Source: Vallitalea guaymasensis
GTDB taxonomy: Bacteria > Bacillota > Clostridia > Lachnospirales > Vallitaleaceae
Reading direction: 5' to 3'
Length of the DNA stretch: 64,000 nucleotides
NCBI RefSeq assembly: GCF_018141425.1
Contig: NZ_CP058561.1
Coordinates: 5,022,001 to 5,086,000 of the forward strand
Shown here: positions 33,322 to 43,186 of the stretch, one piece after another
Layout of the letters: each line of letters starts with the position of its first letter
Position numbering within the stretch: the stretch's first letter is position 1
The notes under the pieces: model-generated
Told to the model about the DNA's origin: nothing
The model's database searches: none
Seen by the model: the letters and a program-made list of their open reading frames with translations, nothing else
Position numbers and translations under genes: made by a program

Positions 33322-36300
33322 ATGTCTATACTAGGCAACGAAGAAACCTTAGTAGAACAACCAGCAAAAGAATATTTAATAAATAATTTAAATTACAACT
33401 TTATTCATGGACAACAACTTACACCCGAATATGGTGAACGTGATTCAATGACAGAAGTAATCTTAACCAATAGATTAGAAAAAGCACTAAAACGAATTAA
33501 TCCATGGATGAATAACAGCAACATAACTAAAGCAATCAGATACCTAACTAGACCAGAAAACTTAGGTATTAACTTATATGAAATCAATGAAAAAATATAT
33601 GATGCTATTGTTAACTTGTCCTACTCACTAGACCAAGATATAGATGGCAGCGGTCAGAAAAAATATCATACAGTTAAGTTTATAGATTGGGACAACATAG
33701 ATAATAATGAATTCCTAGTGACTAGACAGTTCAAAGTTCATGGACCCCAAGAAAATATTATCCCAGACTTAATAATATTCATTAACGGTATACCAGTAGT
33801 AGTTATTGAATGTAAATCTCCATTCTTAGAAAAAAACAACAATGAAAACATGGGGAAACAGGAAGCTTTTGAACAACTACGCAGATATATGAACTTAAGA
33901 AAAGGTAATATGATTGAAGGAGCAGAACGTTTATTCTACACTAACTTCATTACTGGAATCCTTAATAAATATCATGGTTACCTAGGAACAATAAGTTCAT
34001 CTTATCAATATTATCAAGAATGGAAAGACCCATACCCTTTTATGAATAAGAACATAGAAGGGGTAGAAGATAATGGACAGCACACTTTTTTACAAGGTGT
34101 TCTAGAAAAAAATAACTTGTTGGATATCATGAGAAACTTCCTTCTTTTTGAAGGTGGAATCAAGAAAGTATGTAGATATCAGCAATTTAGAGCAGTTAAT
34201 AAGGCTTTGACAAGACTTATAAGTGGTAAGAGTTCTATTAGCAGAGGCGGAGTTATATGGCATACTCAAGGGTCGGGCAAAAGTCTGACTATGGTTTTTC
34301 TAGCAAGAAAAATACGAAGGATTAAGGAATTAAAAGATTCTACTATTGTAGTGGTTACTGATAGAGTGGATTTGGATAAGCAGATATATCAAACTTTTAT
34401 AAGGACTTTATCTACCATTACTACACCAGTTAGAGCAGATAGTGTAGCTAAATTAAAAGAGTTATTAGAACTTGCTAGACCTCAGATTATTATGACTACA
34501 ATACATAAGTTCCAAAGTGATAAAGAAGAAAAAGAAATCCTAAAAGATGATAAACAGATAAGTAACTTACAATATGATAAACAGTTTCCAGTACTAACGA
34601 CTAAAACAAACGTTATAATACTTACTGACGAAGCTCACCGTAGTCAATATAAAGGTATGGCTAAAAATATGAGAGATGCACTACCTAATGCAGCATTTCT
34701 AGGGTTTACTGGTACACCAATAGATAAAAAAGATAAGTCTACCAAAAGAACTTTTGGTTCATATATTGATAAATACGGAATTAAAGATGCTGTGGCAGAT
34801 GGTGCAACAGTAAAAATTGTATATGAAGGCAGAAAACCAGATTTACAGATTAAGGCAGATACCCTAGAAGAGTTATTCAATGAAACTTTTGATGGTAGAA
34901 ATGAAGAGGAAAAAGAGGCAATTAAGCAGAAATATGCTAATAAAAGAGCTATAATAGAAGCTGATGATAGAATTGATGATATAGCTAAGGACATGTTGAT
35001 TCATTTTAAAGAACAAATATATCCTAATGGGTTTAAAGCCCAGATTGTATGTGTTTCAAGAGTAGCATGTGTAAAATATTATAATGCGCTAACTAAACAT
35101 ATGAAAGATATAATGGGAGAAAATCTTGAGGTTAAGATAATATTTTCCTGTAGTCCTAATGACGAGCAGTACCTAAAAGAACATTTTACAACTAAGACAG
35201 AGCAGGAAAACTTAATAAAAAGATTCAAACAGCCTATTAAAGAAGATAAATTATGTTTTATCATTGTAAAAGATATGCTTTTAACTGGTTTTGATGCACC
35301 TGTAGAACAGGTGATGTATCTAGATAGACCTCTAAAAGAACATACCTTATTGCAAGCTATAGCAAGGGTTAATAGAACTTATGACGAATCGAAGAAATGC
35401 GGGTATGTGGTAGATTATTATGGTATATCCAATTACTTGGAGGAAGCATTAGAAACATTTGATAAAGAAGAACTTGGTGAGCCTATGGAATCTATAGAAT
35501 CTATTTATAAACAGATGCTTTCTTATAGGGAAGCAGTTATGAATATGTTTCAAGGTATAGATAAAAGTGATTTGGATGGTTTGGTTAACAGAATTAAACC
35601 GGAAGATAAGAGGTCAGAATTTGAACTTGCCTATAAAAGGTTTGCTAGTTATATGGAACAGATTTTACCTGCACATGTACCAACTGAAAATATTAATGAT
35701 CTGAAATGGTTATCCTATATAAGAGCAGCAGCAAAAGCAAGATTTCAGCCAGAAAATAAATTAGATATTGCTGGTTGTGGCAACAAAGTAAGAGAATTGA
35801 TATCAGAGCATCTACAGTCAAAAGGTGTTAGGCAGTGGATAGAACCTATAACGTTATTCGACCCTAATTTTGAGACTAAGATTAATTCACAGAAATCAGA
35901 TGAAGCAGTTGCATCAAGCATGGAGCATGCCATAAAACATGTTATTAATGTAAAGATGGATAATAACCCTGTTTACTATACATCATTATTAGAAAAGCTT
36001 CAACATATTCTTGATGAAACAGTTAATAATTGGATAGCAAGAAAACAAAAGTTAAAAGAGTTCATTGATAATGATATTGAAACAGGAGAGTCAAAAGAGG
36101 CTGAGTTACTTGGTTTATCCAAAGAAGAGTATGCATTTTTTGAAACAGTGAAAAAGCAGTTAAATGATGACATAGAAGATGAAACAGGCATTAGTTTAGG
36201 TAAGGAAGCAACAGCGGAGTATGTATCTAATGATGTAGTTATTTTATCAAAAAATATAGCAAAAGATGTTGCTGAGATAGTTAAAAATAAGTACATGATA

Positions 36301-36459
36301 GATTGGGCTACTAATCCAACAAAAACAGATGATATAAAAAGAGCGATTTACTTAAAACTTACTACAGCATATTTTAGACAAATTAATATAGAAGCAAGAA
36401 ATAGACTAATACAACCATTGTTACAGTTAGCTAAAAAACATTTTTCAGTAATAGATTAG
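33322..36459 (+). CDS. hsdR: type I restriction endonuclease subunit HsdR
   Basis: A 1045-residue protein with AGGTGA before the ATG. The nuclease domain has the PD-(D/E)xK pattern (PDLIIFINGIPVVVIECKSP, about residues 148-167). The translocase has Walker A TQGSGKS (about 315), DEAH box LTDEAHRS (about 436) with the TGTPI block, and helicase C-terminal motifs LLTGFDAP and QAIARVNR. HsdR pumps DNA after recognition of unmethylated sites and then cuts. The frame is intact, unlike hsdM. If hsdM were truly off, active HsdR would have no methylated self to spare; however, HsdR needs the HsdM2S core to act, so the system would simply be silent. Confidence 0.96.
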   Translation: MSILGNEETLVEQPAKEYLINNLNYNFIHGQQLTPEYGERDSMTEVILTNRLEKALKRINPWMNNSNITKAIRYLTRPENLGINLYEINEKIYDAIVNLSYSLDQDIDGSGQKKYHTVKFIDWDNIDNNEFLVTRQFKVHGPQENIIPDLIIFINGIPVVVIECKSPFLEKNNNENMGKQEAFEQLRRYMNLRKGNMIEGAERLFYTNFITGILNKYHGYLGTISSSYQYYQEWKDPYPFMNKNIEGVEDNGQHTFLQGVLEKNNLLDIMRNFLLFEGGIKKVCRYQQFRAVNKALTRLISGKSSISRGGVIWHTQGSGKSLTMVFLARKIRRIKELKDSTIVVVTDRVDLDKQIYQTFIRTLSTITTPVRADSVAKLKELLELARPQIIMTTIHKFQSDKEEKEILKDDKQISNLQYDKQFPVLTTKTNVIILTDEAHRSQYKGMAKNMRDALPNAAFLGFTGTPIDKKDKSTKRTFGSYIDKYGIKDAVADGATVKIVYEGRKPDLQIKADTLEELFNETFDGRNEEEKEAIKQKYANKRAIIEADDRIDDIAKDMLIHFKEQIYPNGFKAQIVCVSRVACVKYYNALTKHMKDIMGENLEVKIIFSCSPNDEQYLKEHFTTKTEQENLIKRFKQPIKEDKLCFIIVKDMLLTGFDAPVEQVMYLDRPLKEHTLLQAIARVNRTYDESKKCGYVVDYYGISNYLEEALETFDKEELGEPMESIESIYKQMLSYREAVMNMFQGIDKSDLDGLVNRIKPEDKRSEFELAYKRFASYMEQILPAHVPTENINDLKWLSYIRAAAKARFQPENKLDIAGCGNKVRELISEHLQSKGVRQWIEPITLFDPNFETKINSQKSDEAVASSMEHAIKHVINVKMDNNPVYYTSLLEKLQHILDETVNNWIARKQKLKEFIDNDIETGESKEAELLGLSKEEYAFFETVKKQLNDDIEDETGISLGKEATAEYVSNDVVILSKNIAKDVAEIVKNKYMIDWATNPTKTDDIKRAIYLKLTTAYFRQINIEARNRLIQPLLQLAKKHFSVID

Positions 36460-36468
36460 AGGGAAAAT

Positions 36469-37182
36469 ATGAGACTAGAAATTAAATATGGAACAAAGGT
36501 TATTGAGTTTAGTGTTGAGTATAGAGATAGAAAGAGTCTAGAAATAAGTGTAGAAGCACCAGATATTGTGAAGGTGGTTGCTCCTATAGATACAAATGAA
36601 GAAGTCATTAAAGAAAAAGTGTATAGCAAGGCATCTTGGATAGTACAGAGATTATTTGAGTTTAGAGATATAGAGTATAGAAAGATTGACAAAGAATATG
36701 TTTCAGGGGAAAGTTTTATGTACTTAGGCAGAAATTATTCGATGCAATTGTTAATAGATGAAAATATTAAGAATAATCAAGTTAAGTTATATCAAGGCAA
36801 GTTATATATTATTTCTAATACCAAAGAAGAAATTGTACTTCAAAGATTAATGGAGAAATGGTATAGGACTAAGACATTAGAAAAAGTTACTGAAAGAGTT
36901 GAATATTATAAGCATTTTTTTAAGGTTGAACCTTCTAATATTAAGGTTAAAGAACAAAAGAAGAGATGGGCAAGTTGCACTTCTAAGAATGAATTATTAT
37001 TCAACTGGCGTTGTGTAATGGCACCATCTAATGTGTTGGATTATATTGTTGTACATGAAATGTGTCATATGATATATCCTAATCACTCAAATGAATTTTG
37101 GGAGTTGGTTGTTTCCATTTTACCTGACTATGAATCTAGAAAAGATTGGTTGAAGAAGTTTGGAGTTAGAATGGATTTGTAA
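36469..37182 (+). CDS. YgjP-like zinc metallopeptidase (DUF45/M48 group)
   Basis: A 237-residue cytoplasmic protein. The zinc motif is VVHEMCHMIYPNHSNEFWELV (HExxH with the third ligand in the NHSxxFW part), preceded by the family block KRWASCTSKNELLFNWRCVMAP. It starts 9 nt after hsdR with GAGGG upstream, so it belongs to the restriction operon. Proteins of this family are repeatedly found after type I hsd genes; one idea is that they degrade or regulate HsdR, but the function is not established. All metal ligands are present. Confidence 0.9.
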   Translation: MRLEIKYGTKVIEFSVEYRDRKSLEISVEAPDIVKVVAPIDTNEEVIKEKVYSKASWIVQRLFEFRDIEYRKIDKEYVSGESFMYLGRNYSMQLLIDENIKNNQVKLYQGKLYIISNTKEEIVLQRLMEKWYRTKTLEKVTERVEYYKHFFKVEPSNIKVKEQKKRWASCTSKNELLFNWRCVMAPSNVLDYIVVHEMCHMIYPNHSNEFWELVVSILPDYESRKDWLKKFGVRMDL

Positions 37183-37303
37183 CCATAAAAATATATTATA
37201 GCAATTTTGGACTAGTTAATATATAATAAAATTATGTTAGAAAATGGATAGAAGTTTTAGTTATCAATAAAGGAGAAATAATCTCTATGAATAGGTGATT
37301 TAT

Positions 37304-37423
37304 TTGATTAGGAATTTTACATTTGAAAATTTTAAAAGCTTTGATAAGACAACCTTAGATATTGAACAGTTGACAATCATGGTAGGTGCAAATGCAAGCG
37401 GAAAAACTGTTATAAGTACATAG
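37304..37423 (+). pseudogene. N-terminal stub of an OLD/RloA-like AAA ATPase
   Basis: AGGTGA precedes a TTG at 37304 that opens 39 codons: LIRNFTFENFKSFDKTTL, then LTIMVGANASGKT, the Walker A motif, and a stop TAG three codons later. This is the standard start of RecF/OLD/RloA-type ATPases (normally 350-700 residues), many of which are phage-defence genes attached to type I restriction operons. Everything after the P-loop is gone, and a terminator follows within 30 bp. It is a deletion remnant at the right edge of the restriction island. Confidence 0.75.
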
Positions 37424-37447
37424 TTAAATTGTAAAACGATTAATTTT

Positions 37448-37474
37448 AAGCTGGCTATCTTAGCAGCTTTTTTT
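37448..37474 (+). terminator. terminator at the end of the restriction island
   Basis: AAGCT-GCTA pairs with TAGC-AGCTT with one bulged G and a 3-nt loop, then seven T. Confidence 0.85.
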
Positions 37475-37656
37475 ATGGTGATATTGCTCACAAAGAGCAC
37501 TGACATTATAAGGATTATTAGTAGTAAAACAAAAAAAATCAAATATTTTGCTATAATTAACAATTTATTCATATATAATTCAAAAAATAAATATAAAATA
37601 GTATTTATTGGTATTGCATTAAATATCATATTTGTATTACTAAGGAGGATTAAGAA

Positions 37657-38610
37657 ATGGAAATAACAAGTTTATCTGATAAACAACAGATAATATATTC
37701 ACTAAAAGATGAAATAAATAAGGTGATTGTTGGACAGGACTATATGGTTGACAGAATACTCATTGGTCTTATGACTGGAGGACATATCTTATTAGAAGGT
37801 GTCCCAGGTCTAGCAAAATCCCTGACAGCAAGTACTATAGCTGAGGTAAGTGGAGTTGATTACAAAAGGATACAATTTACTCCTGACTTATTACCAGCAG
37901 ATATCCTTGGTACAGAGATATATAACCAAAAGAATGGTGAATTCATTATTAAGAAAGGACCTATCTTCAGTAATCTAATACTTGCTGATGAGATAAACCG
38001 TGCCCCTGCTAAGGTGCAATCAGCTCTACTAGAAGCAATGCAGGAAAAACAAGTAACAATAGGTGATACTACTTACCAGTTGGAAAGACCATTTTTAGTA
38101 ATTGCTACACAGAACCCACTAGAAGAACAAGGTACTTATCCACTTCCTGAAGCACAACAGGACAGATTCATGATGAAACTTAAAGTGAAGTATCCTGATA
38201 GGAATGAAGAAAGTAAAATCATTGATCGTTTTACTATGGATAATTACTATGAACCTAACCTTACTAAGATTTTATCATGCAGGGATATATTACATCTAAG
38301 AGAACAAATAAACGGTATTTATATAGATGATAATGTTAAGAACTACGTACTTGACATAGTTCTGAAAACTAGAGAAAAATCTAATTATATAGCTTGCGGT
38401 GCATCACCACGTGCTAGTTTAGGTCTTATAAAATCTGCAAAAGGACGAGCTTTCTTAGAAGGGCGTGATTATGTAGTACCAGATGATATAAAATCTATGG
38501 CATATGATGTTCTAAGACATAGAATATTACTCTCATATGAAGCTGAAGCTGATGATATTACTTCTGAAGATATAATAGCTGGAATTTTGGAAAAGGTTAA
38601 CTTACCATAG
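37657..38610 (+). CDS. MoxR family AAA+ ATPase
   Basis: A 317-residue ATPase with GGAGG ahead of the ATG. Walker A is GVPGLAKS (residues about 48-55), Walker B is LILADEINRAP (about 107-117), and sensor 1 is ATQNPLEEQGTYPLPEAQQDRF. The C-terminal lid has ASPRASLGLIKSAKGRAF. MoxR proteins act as chaperones for VWA-domain partners and metal or cofactor insertion. It heads a seven-gene operon with DUF58 and BatA-D type genes, the classic MoxR-VWA arrangement. No strong promoter is evident in the preceding 180 bp apart from a TATAAT near 37550. Confidence 0.95.
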   Translation: MEITSLSDKQQIIYSLKDEINKVIVGQDYMVDRILIGLMTGGHILLEGVPGLAKSLTASTIAEVSGVDYKRIQFTPDLLPADILGTEIYNQKNGEFIIKKGPIFSNLILADEINRAPAKVQSALLEAMQEKQVTIGDTTYQLERPFLVIATQNPLEEQGTYPLPEAQQDRFMMKLKVKYPDRNEESKIIDRFTMDNYYEPNLTKILSCRDILHLREQINGIYIDDNVKNYVLDIVLKTREKSNYIACGASPRASLGLIKSAKGRAFLEGRDYVVPDDIKSMAYDVLRHRILLSYEAEADDITSEDIIAGILEKVNLP

Positions 38611-38625
38611 ATAAGGAGTTAAACA

Positions 38626-39447
38626 ATGGTTTCAAGAGAAATGATTAAGAAGATAAGACAAATTGAAATAAAGTCCAATAAAATAGTTGAAGAAATATTT
38701 TCAGGCGAATATCGTTCTGGCTTCAAGGGTAAAGGAATGGAATTTGACGATATCAGACAGTACTATCATGGTGATGACGTTAGAAATATTGATTGGAACG
38801 TTACAGCTCGTCATAACAAAGCATATGTAAAACAATTCTGCGAAGAACGGGAATTGAACATGTTTCTAATTATTGATATGTCAAAATCAAGTGATTTTGG
38901 TAACAAAAAAGAATTGATAGCAAGCATCGGTGCAACATTAGCTCTATCAGCAAGTAAAAATAATGATAGAGTTGGTATGATTCTATTTACTGATGAAGTT
39001 GAAAAATTCGTACCTTCCAAAAATGGAAGAAAGCATGTTTTATCAATTATAGAAAATATTCTTGATTTCAAACCTAAGAATAAGGGAACCAATCTTGGGA
39101 GAGCACTACAATATTTTAATAGAATTGAGAAAAAGAGAAGTGTGGTTTTTGTTATATCAGATTTCCTTGATGAAGGTTATGCAAAAGACCTTAAAATTAC
39201 TTCTGGACGTCATGATCTAGTTATGGTACGTGTTATTGATAGAACGGAAGAACTGATTCCTGCTGGTGCTATTTTTACTTTTGAAGACTTGGAGACAGGA
39301 GAGATAATAGCGCTGGATAATCTTAAGAAAGAATATAAATTAGATAATAACTTTAAGATGTATAGAAAAAACATTATTAACATATACACTGACGAAGATT
39401 ATTATAAACCGTTAAAACAATTTTTCAGAAGAAGGGGTAATAGATGA
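38626..39447 (+). CDS. DUF58 domain protein (VWA-like)
   Basis: A 273-residue soluble protein. The N-terminal part holds the DUF58 marks GEYRSGFKGKGMEFDDIRQYYHGDDVRNIDWNVTARHNK. The rest is a VWA-like fold with MFLIIDMSKSSDFG as the metal site region and VVFVISDFLDEGY. DUF58 proteins accompany MoxR ATPases and are thought to be their substrates or adaptors. It begins 15 nt after the ATPase gene and overlaps the next gene by 4 nt. Confidence 0.93.
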   Translation: MVSREMIKKIRQIEIKSNKIVEEIFSGEYRSGFKGKGMEFDDIRQYYHGDDVRNIDWNVTARHNKAYVKQFCEERELNMFLIIDMSKSSDFGNKKELIASIGATLALSASKNNDRVGMILFTDEVEKFVPSKNGRKHVLSIIENILDFKPKNKGTNLGRALQYFNRIEKKRSVVFVISDFLDEGYAKDLKITSGRHDLVMVRVIDRTEELIPAGAIFTFEDLETGEIIALDNLKKEYKLDNNFKMYRKNIINIYTDEDYYKPLKQFFRRRGNR

Positions 39448-40235
39448 GAAAAAGAAAAGTTATATATTTAATTAGTTTAATATCTTTATTGTTGCTTATT
39501 TCATCTATGACTATATTAGCTGAGGAAAGAAGTATATACGTTGGTGATTTGATTAATATAGAGATTGAAACAAATTTATATAGTGAAGATGATATAAGAG
39601 ATAAATTCAAGGATTTTGAAATAGTTGATATAAAGGATACTGACAAAGGATATTTATTGACTTTACGCAGTTTTGAAACTGGTAAGAAAACTATTCAGAT
39701 AGATAATAATGAAATAGAGATAGAGATTAAATCAACTCTTAAAGAGATTGATAGAGATAAAATATATGAAGGTGATGAGGGTACAAAGAGTTATGGATTC
39801 TCGTTTAATTATAGTTATATATTTTATCTATTGATAGGTATCTTTTTGATAACAGGATGTATAAGTCTATGGCAATACATGAAAAGAAGAAAGACAGGTC
39901 CAGTAAGTGCTTTTATTATTTTCAAAAAAGCAACAGATGAGATTTCATTAGAAGAACGTGATTGTTTTGTTACTATGACATTGAATCTGAAGAATTATCT
40001 GCAGACAAAGTATTCATGTTCTATTAGAGGTAAGACATGTAATGAAATAATAGCCGAGATTTCATCAATAATTGTTTTGGAGCCTTATATACCTGATATC
40101 AAATCTTGGCTTCAGATGTGTGATTATTACAAATTCACAGGAGTAGCGGTTACCACAGAACAAAAACAAGAATTACTTATAAGACTTGTAGAAATAGTGG
40201 AAAAAATAGAACAAGCAAAAGAGGTAGAAGTATGA
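39444..40235 (+). CDS. membrane protein of the MoxR-Bat operon (DUF4381-like position)
   Basis: A 263-residue protein with an N-terminal signal or anchor helix (residues about 6-25), an extracytoplasmic segment of about 95 residues, a second helix (FYLLIGIFLITGCISLW, about 128-145) and a basic, helical cytoplasmic domain (TKYSCSIRGKTCNEII, then WLQMCDYYKFTG). The gene sits between DUF58 and BatA with 4-nt overlaps on both sides. That is the place of DUF4381-type proteins in other Bat operons, and the tail resembles them. I regard the family link as likely but not proven. Confidence 0.65.
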   Translation: MRKRKVIYLISLISLLLLISSMTILAEERSIYVGDLINIEIETNLYSEDDIRDKFKDFEIVDIKDTDKGYLLTLRSFETGKKTIQIDNNEIEIEIKSTLKEIDRDKIYEGDEGTKSYGFSFNYSYIFYLLIGIFLITGCISLWQYMKRRKTGPVSAFIIFKKATDEISLEERDCFVTMTLNLKNYLQTKYSCSIRGKTCNEIIAEISSIIVLEPYIPDIKSWLQMCDYYKFTGVAVTTEQKQELLIRLVEIVEKIEQAKEVEV

Positions 40236-41203
40236 TACGATTAGCGAATTGGTATTTCTTATTGTTTATACCTTTAATTATATATATTTTCATAATCAAG
40301 AAAAACAAAACTACATTAAAATTTTCTAGTGTTAAGTTGCTAAAAAGTTCTGGGCTTAAAAAAACTTATAAGCATAAAATCAGTAAGTACATGATATGCT
40401 TGAGTTTAATAATATTGGTTGTAGCACTTTCTAGACCTCAGTTGACCAGCCAACCAGACACCATACAGGAAAAAGGGATAGATATTGCAATGGTACTAGA
40501 CGTATCTGGTTCAATGGAATCTGTAGATTTCAAGCCTAATCGCCTTGAGGTTGCTAAGAAAACCATTGAGGATTTTGTAGAAGAAAGACCTTCAGATAGA
40601 TTAGCATTGGTAATATTTGCTGGAACTGCATACACCAGAATACCATTGACACTTGACCATAACATTGTAAAGCAGTCATTGGAAGAGATAACCACAGAAT
40701 CAGTTAATGATAACGGTACAGCTATTGGCATGGCTATTTCTGTTGGACTTAACAGACTGAAAAAGAGTGATTCACAATCTAAGGTTATGATATTAGTTAC
40801 TGATGGTGAAAATAACGCAGGAGCCATTAAGCCAAATACCGCATCTGATTTGGCAGAAGAATTAGGCATTAAAATATATACTATTGGTGTAGGAACAGAT
40901 GAAACCATATATCCAGAAGTAGATATATTTGGACAAACTAGATATAAGCGATATGAAGGTGGACTTGATGAAGAATTATTAAAAGGTATCGCTGAAAAAA
41001 CTGGTGGCAAGTATTATAGAGCAAGAGATCCCCAGGCAATGTCTAAGATATTTTCAGATATAAATGAACTAGAGAAGACAAAATTTGATAGGGATGATTT
41101 TGTACAGTACAAAGAACTTGCTTTTGATTTAATTAAAGTAGCTCTTATTTTGCTGCTGCTAGGTATTTTCCTTGACCGTTATTTTTATATTCAAATTCCA
41201 TAA
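40232..41203 (+). CDS. BatA-like VWA domain membrane protein
   Basis: A 323-residue protein. N-terminal helices (about 7-23 and 54-70) and a C-terminal helix (about 300-317) surround a VWA domain. The MIDAS motif is VLDVSGSMES (DxSxS) near residue 88, with a conserved Thr in RIPLT and Asp in LVTDGENNAG. It resembles BatA of Bacteroides-type aerotolerance operons. The VWA domain probably faces the periplasm side and binds a metal-dependent partner. It overlaps the preceding gene by 4 nt. Role in this organism is unknown. Confidence 0.92.
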   Translation: MIRLANWYFLLFIPLIIYIFIIKKNKTTLKFSSVKLLKSSGLKKTYKHKISKYMICLSLIILVVALSRPQLTSQPDTIQEKGIDIAMVLDVSGSMESVDFKPNRLEVAKKTIEDFVEERPSDRLALVIFAGTAYTRIPLTLDHNIVKQSLEEITTESVNDNGTAIGMAISVGLNRLKKSDSQSKVMILVTDGENNAGAIKPNTASDLAEELGIKIYTIGVGTDETIYPEVDIFGQTRYKRYEGGLDEELLKGIAEKTGGKYYRARDPQAMSKIFSDINELEKTKFDRDDFVQYKELAFDLIKVALILLLLGIFLDRYFYIQIP

Positions 41204-41240
41204 TGTATGCAGTAACTAAGATAGAAAGAGGGTTATTTTA

Positions 41241-42227
41241 TTGAATGGTTTAGAATTTAGATATCCTTTTAATATAATATATATCATAATTCTGATAGCG
41301 TGTTTGGCTGTTTTTATACTAGGATATTATAAAAAGAAAAAAATATTGAATTTGTTGAAGTTTGATGCTAAGGTGAGATTTATATCTGTCAAAATCATTT
41401 TAATGACTGTTGCTATTGGTTTAATAGTATTTTCTCTTCTTGGACCTCAGAAGCTGAAAGGGCTTACGGAAGTAAATAGAGAAGGACTTGACATATATGT
41501 TCTCATTGATACTTCCAAGAGTATGCTAGCTGAAGATATCAAGCCTAATAGGATTAGCAGAGCTAGGAAGATAGTTGAGAATATAATTGATAATCTTAAA
41601 GGAGATAGGATAGGCTTTATTCCTTTTTCATCATCAGCTTTTGTTCAAATGCCTTTGACCGATGATTATGACTTGGCTAAGATGTTTCTTAAGGTAATTG
41701 ATACGGATATGATTGGAGGAGGAGGCAGTAATGTTGGTACTGCAATTAGCCTAGCTGATAAATCTTTTGACCAAACTTCTAGTGCAGATAAAGTTGTAAT
41801 AGTTTTGAGTGATGGAGAAGAACATGATTCCAACAGTTTGGAAGTACTTAAAAAGATCAATGATGATAACTTGAAAGTGTTTACTATTGGTATAGGTACA
41901 GATAAAGGCGGTTTAATACCTGTATATGACCCTGCTACTAATAATGTCATAGATTATAAAAAAGACCAAAATGGGCAGCCAGTAATGTCAAAATTGAATT
42001 CGGATATATTGAAAAGTTTAGCTTCTAGTGGTAATGGGGCATATTATCAATCATCATTAACTGGTGAAGAGATTGATTCCCTTACGAATGATATTCGCCA
42101 TCTAAAAAGAGACGTGTTGAAAACTAGGAAATTGAAGAGATATAGATTGTTATATCAATACTTTTTAGGTGCAGGGATATTATTATTTATTCTAGCATAT
42201 TTCATTCCAGAAAGGAGGAAGTTATGA
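41241..42227 (+). CDS. BatB-like VWA domain membrane protein
   Basis: A 328-residue paralogue of the previous protein, with the same plan: helices at about 10-28 and 50-67, then a VWA domain with LIDTSKSMLA (DxSxS MIDAS, near residue 88), PLTDDYD and VLSDGEEHDS, and a C-terminal helix (LGAGILLFILAYFIP). It starts with TTG behind AGAGGG, 37 nt after batA, and overlaps the next gene by 4 nt. The BatA/BatB pair likely forms a membrane complex served by the MoxR ATPase. Confidence 0.9.
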   Translation: MNGLEFRYPFNIIYIIILIACLAVFILGYYKKKKILNLLKFDAKVRFISVKIILMTVAIGLIVFSLLGPQKLKGLTEVNREGLDIYVLIDTSKSMLAEDIKPNRISRARKIVENIIDNLKGDRIGFIPFSSSAFVQMPLTDDYDLAKMFLKVIDTDMIGGGGSNVGTAISLADKSFDQTSSADKVVIVLSDGEEHDSNSLEVLKKINDDNLKVFTIGIGTDKGGLIPVYDPATNNVIDYKKDQNGQPVMSKLNSDILKSLASSGNGAYYQSSLTGEEIDSLTNDIRHLKRDVLKTRKLKRYRLLYQYFLGAGILLFILAYFIPERRKL

Positions 42228-43186
42228 TGAAAAAGATTTCTTTTATATCTGGAGCATTGATAGTAGTCATGTTATTACTTTTTTTGACAGGAGTACTTGA
42301 TTTCAATAATGAAATAAAAAAATCCATAGCCAGTGGTAATAAGTTATATGCTTCAAAAGACTATGACACATCTCTAGAAGTGTATAGAAAGGCATTAGAA
42401 AAGAATTCTGAAGATGCTATACTTAACTATAACTCTGGACAAGCATCATATCAATTGAATAATTATGAACAGGCAATTGAACATTATGATAAAGCTTCTG
42501 ACAAAGTAGATAAATATTTACACCAAGGGAATTGCAGTTATAAGCTAGCTGATAGCAGTAATGACATGAACCAGAAAATGGAGAGCTATAATAAGGCTCT
42601 GGAAATTTATAAAAACGGTATGGTCAATTTCCCTAGTAATGTAGAGTTGAAATATAATTATGAGCTTGTAAAAAGTAAAATAGATGAGATGAACAAAGAT
42701 AATCAGAATCAGCAAGATAACGAAAATCAACAGGACAACAAAGAAAATCAACAAGATGATAACAAAAATAATCAAGATGGTAAAAACGACCAGCAGGATA
42801 ATAAAGACAATCAGGAAAATGAGGACAATAAACAAGGACAACAGCAGGACCAAGATAATCAAAACAATGAATCTGGTAGTGAGGACAAAAATAAAAACGA
42901 AAATGGAGAAGATGAAAACAAGGAAGAGGAACAAGAAAGTGAGCAATCCAAGAATAAAGAAGGAAATCAAGACGAAGATAAGAAGAATCAGCAAGAACAG
43001 GGCGAAAAATCTGATGAGGATAAAGAAGATGGTAGCAGCATGAATAAGGAAGATACCTCCGAAGGAGAACAAAATGATAAAGACATAATGCAGGTACTAC
43101 AGATGTTGGAGAAACAAGAAGAGAGTAGTTTGAAAAATAATCAACAAGTAAAAAACAGTGGTAAGGAGGAGAAATATGACTGGTAA
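42224..43186 (+). CDS. BatC-like TPR protein with a long acidic low-complexity tail
   Basis: A 320-residue protein with AGGAGG upstream. A single N-terminal helix (about 6-22) anchors or exports it. Residues about 33-155 hold TPR repeats (GNKLYASKDYDTSLEVYRKAL, then YNSGQASYQLNNYEQAIEHYDKA). Residues about 160-290 are almost wholly Q, N, D, E, K, G and S with repeated DNQN/QQD units, a disordered highly charged tail. The C-terminus (MQVLQMLEKQEESSLK) is helical again. BatC-type proteins link the VWA proteins; the tail may be a flexible wall-spanning linker. Its last codons overlap batD. Confidence 0.85.
   Translation: MMKKISFISGALIVVMLLLFLTGVLDFNNEIKKSIASGNKLYASKDYDTSLEVYRKALEKNSEDAILNYNSGQASYQLNNYEQAIEHYDKASDKVDKYLHQGNCSYKLADSSNDMNQKMESYNKALEIYKNGMVNFPSNVELKYNYELVKSKIDEMNKDNQNQQDNENQQDNKENQQDDNKNNQDGKNDQQDNKDNQENEDNKQGQQQDQDNQNNESGSEDKNKNENGEDENKEEEQESEQSKNKEGNQDEDKKNQQEQGEKSDEDKEDGSSMNKEDTSEGEQNDKDIMQVLQMLEKQEESSLKNNQQVKNSGKEEKYDW

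Noticed and set aside
37475-37666. 63-codon ORF before the MoxR gene
   Set aside because: It begins just after a terminator, lacks a ribosome site, is composed of AT-rich codons, and runs into the moxR start in another frame.
42700-43100. A-rich repetitive stretch as a CRISPR or tandem DNA repeat
   Set aside because: No fixed repeat unit or spacing; it is the low-complexity coding sequence of the BatC-like protein.
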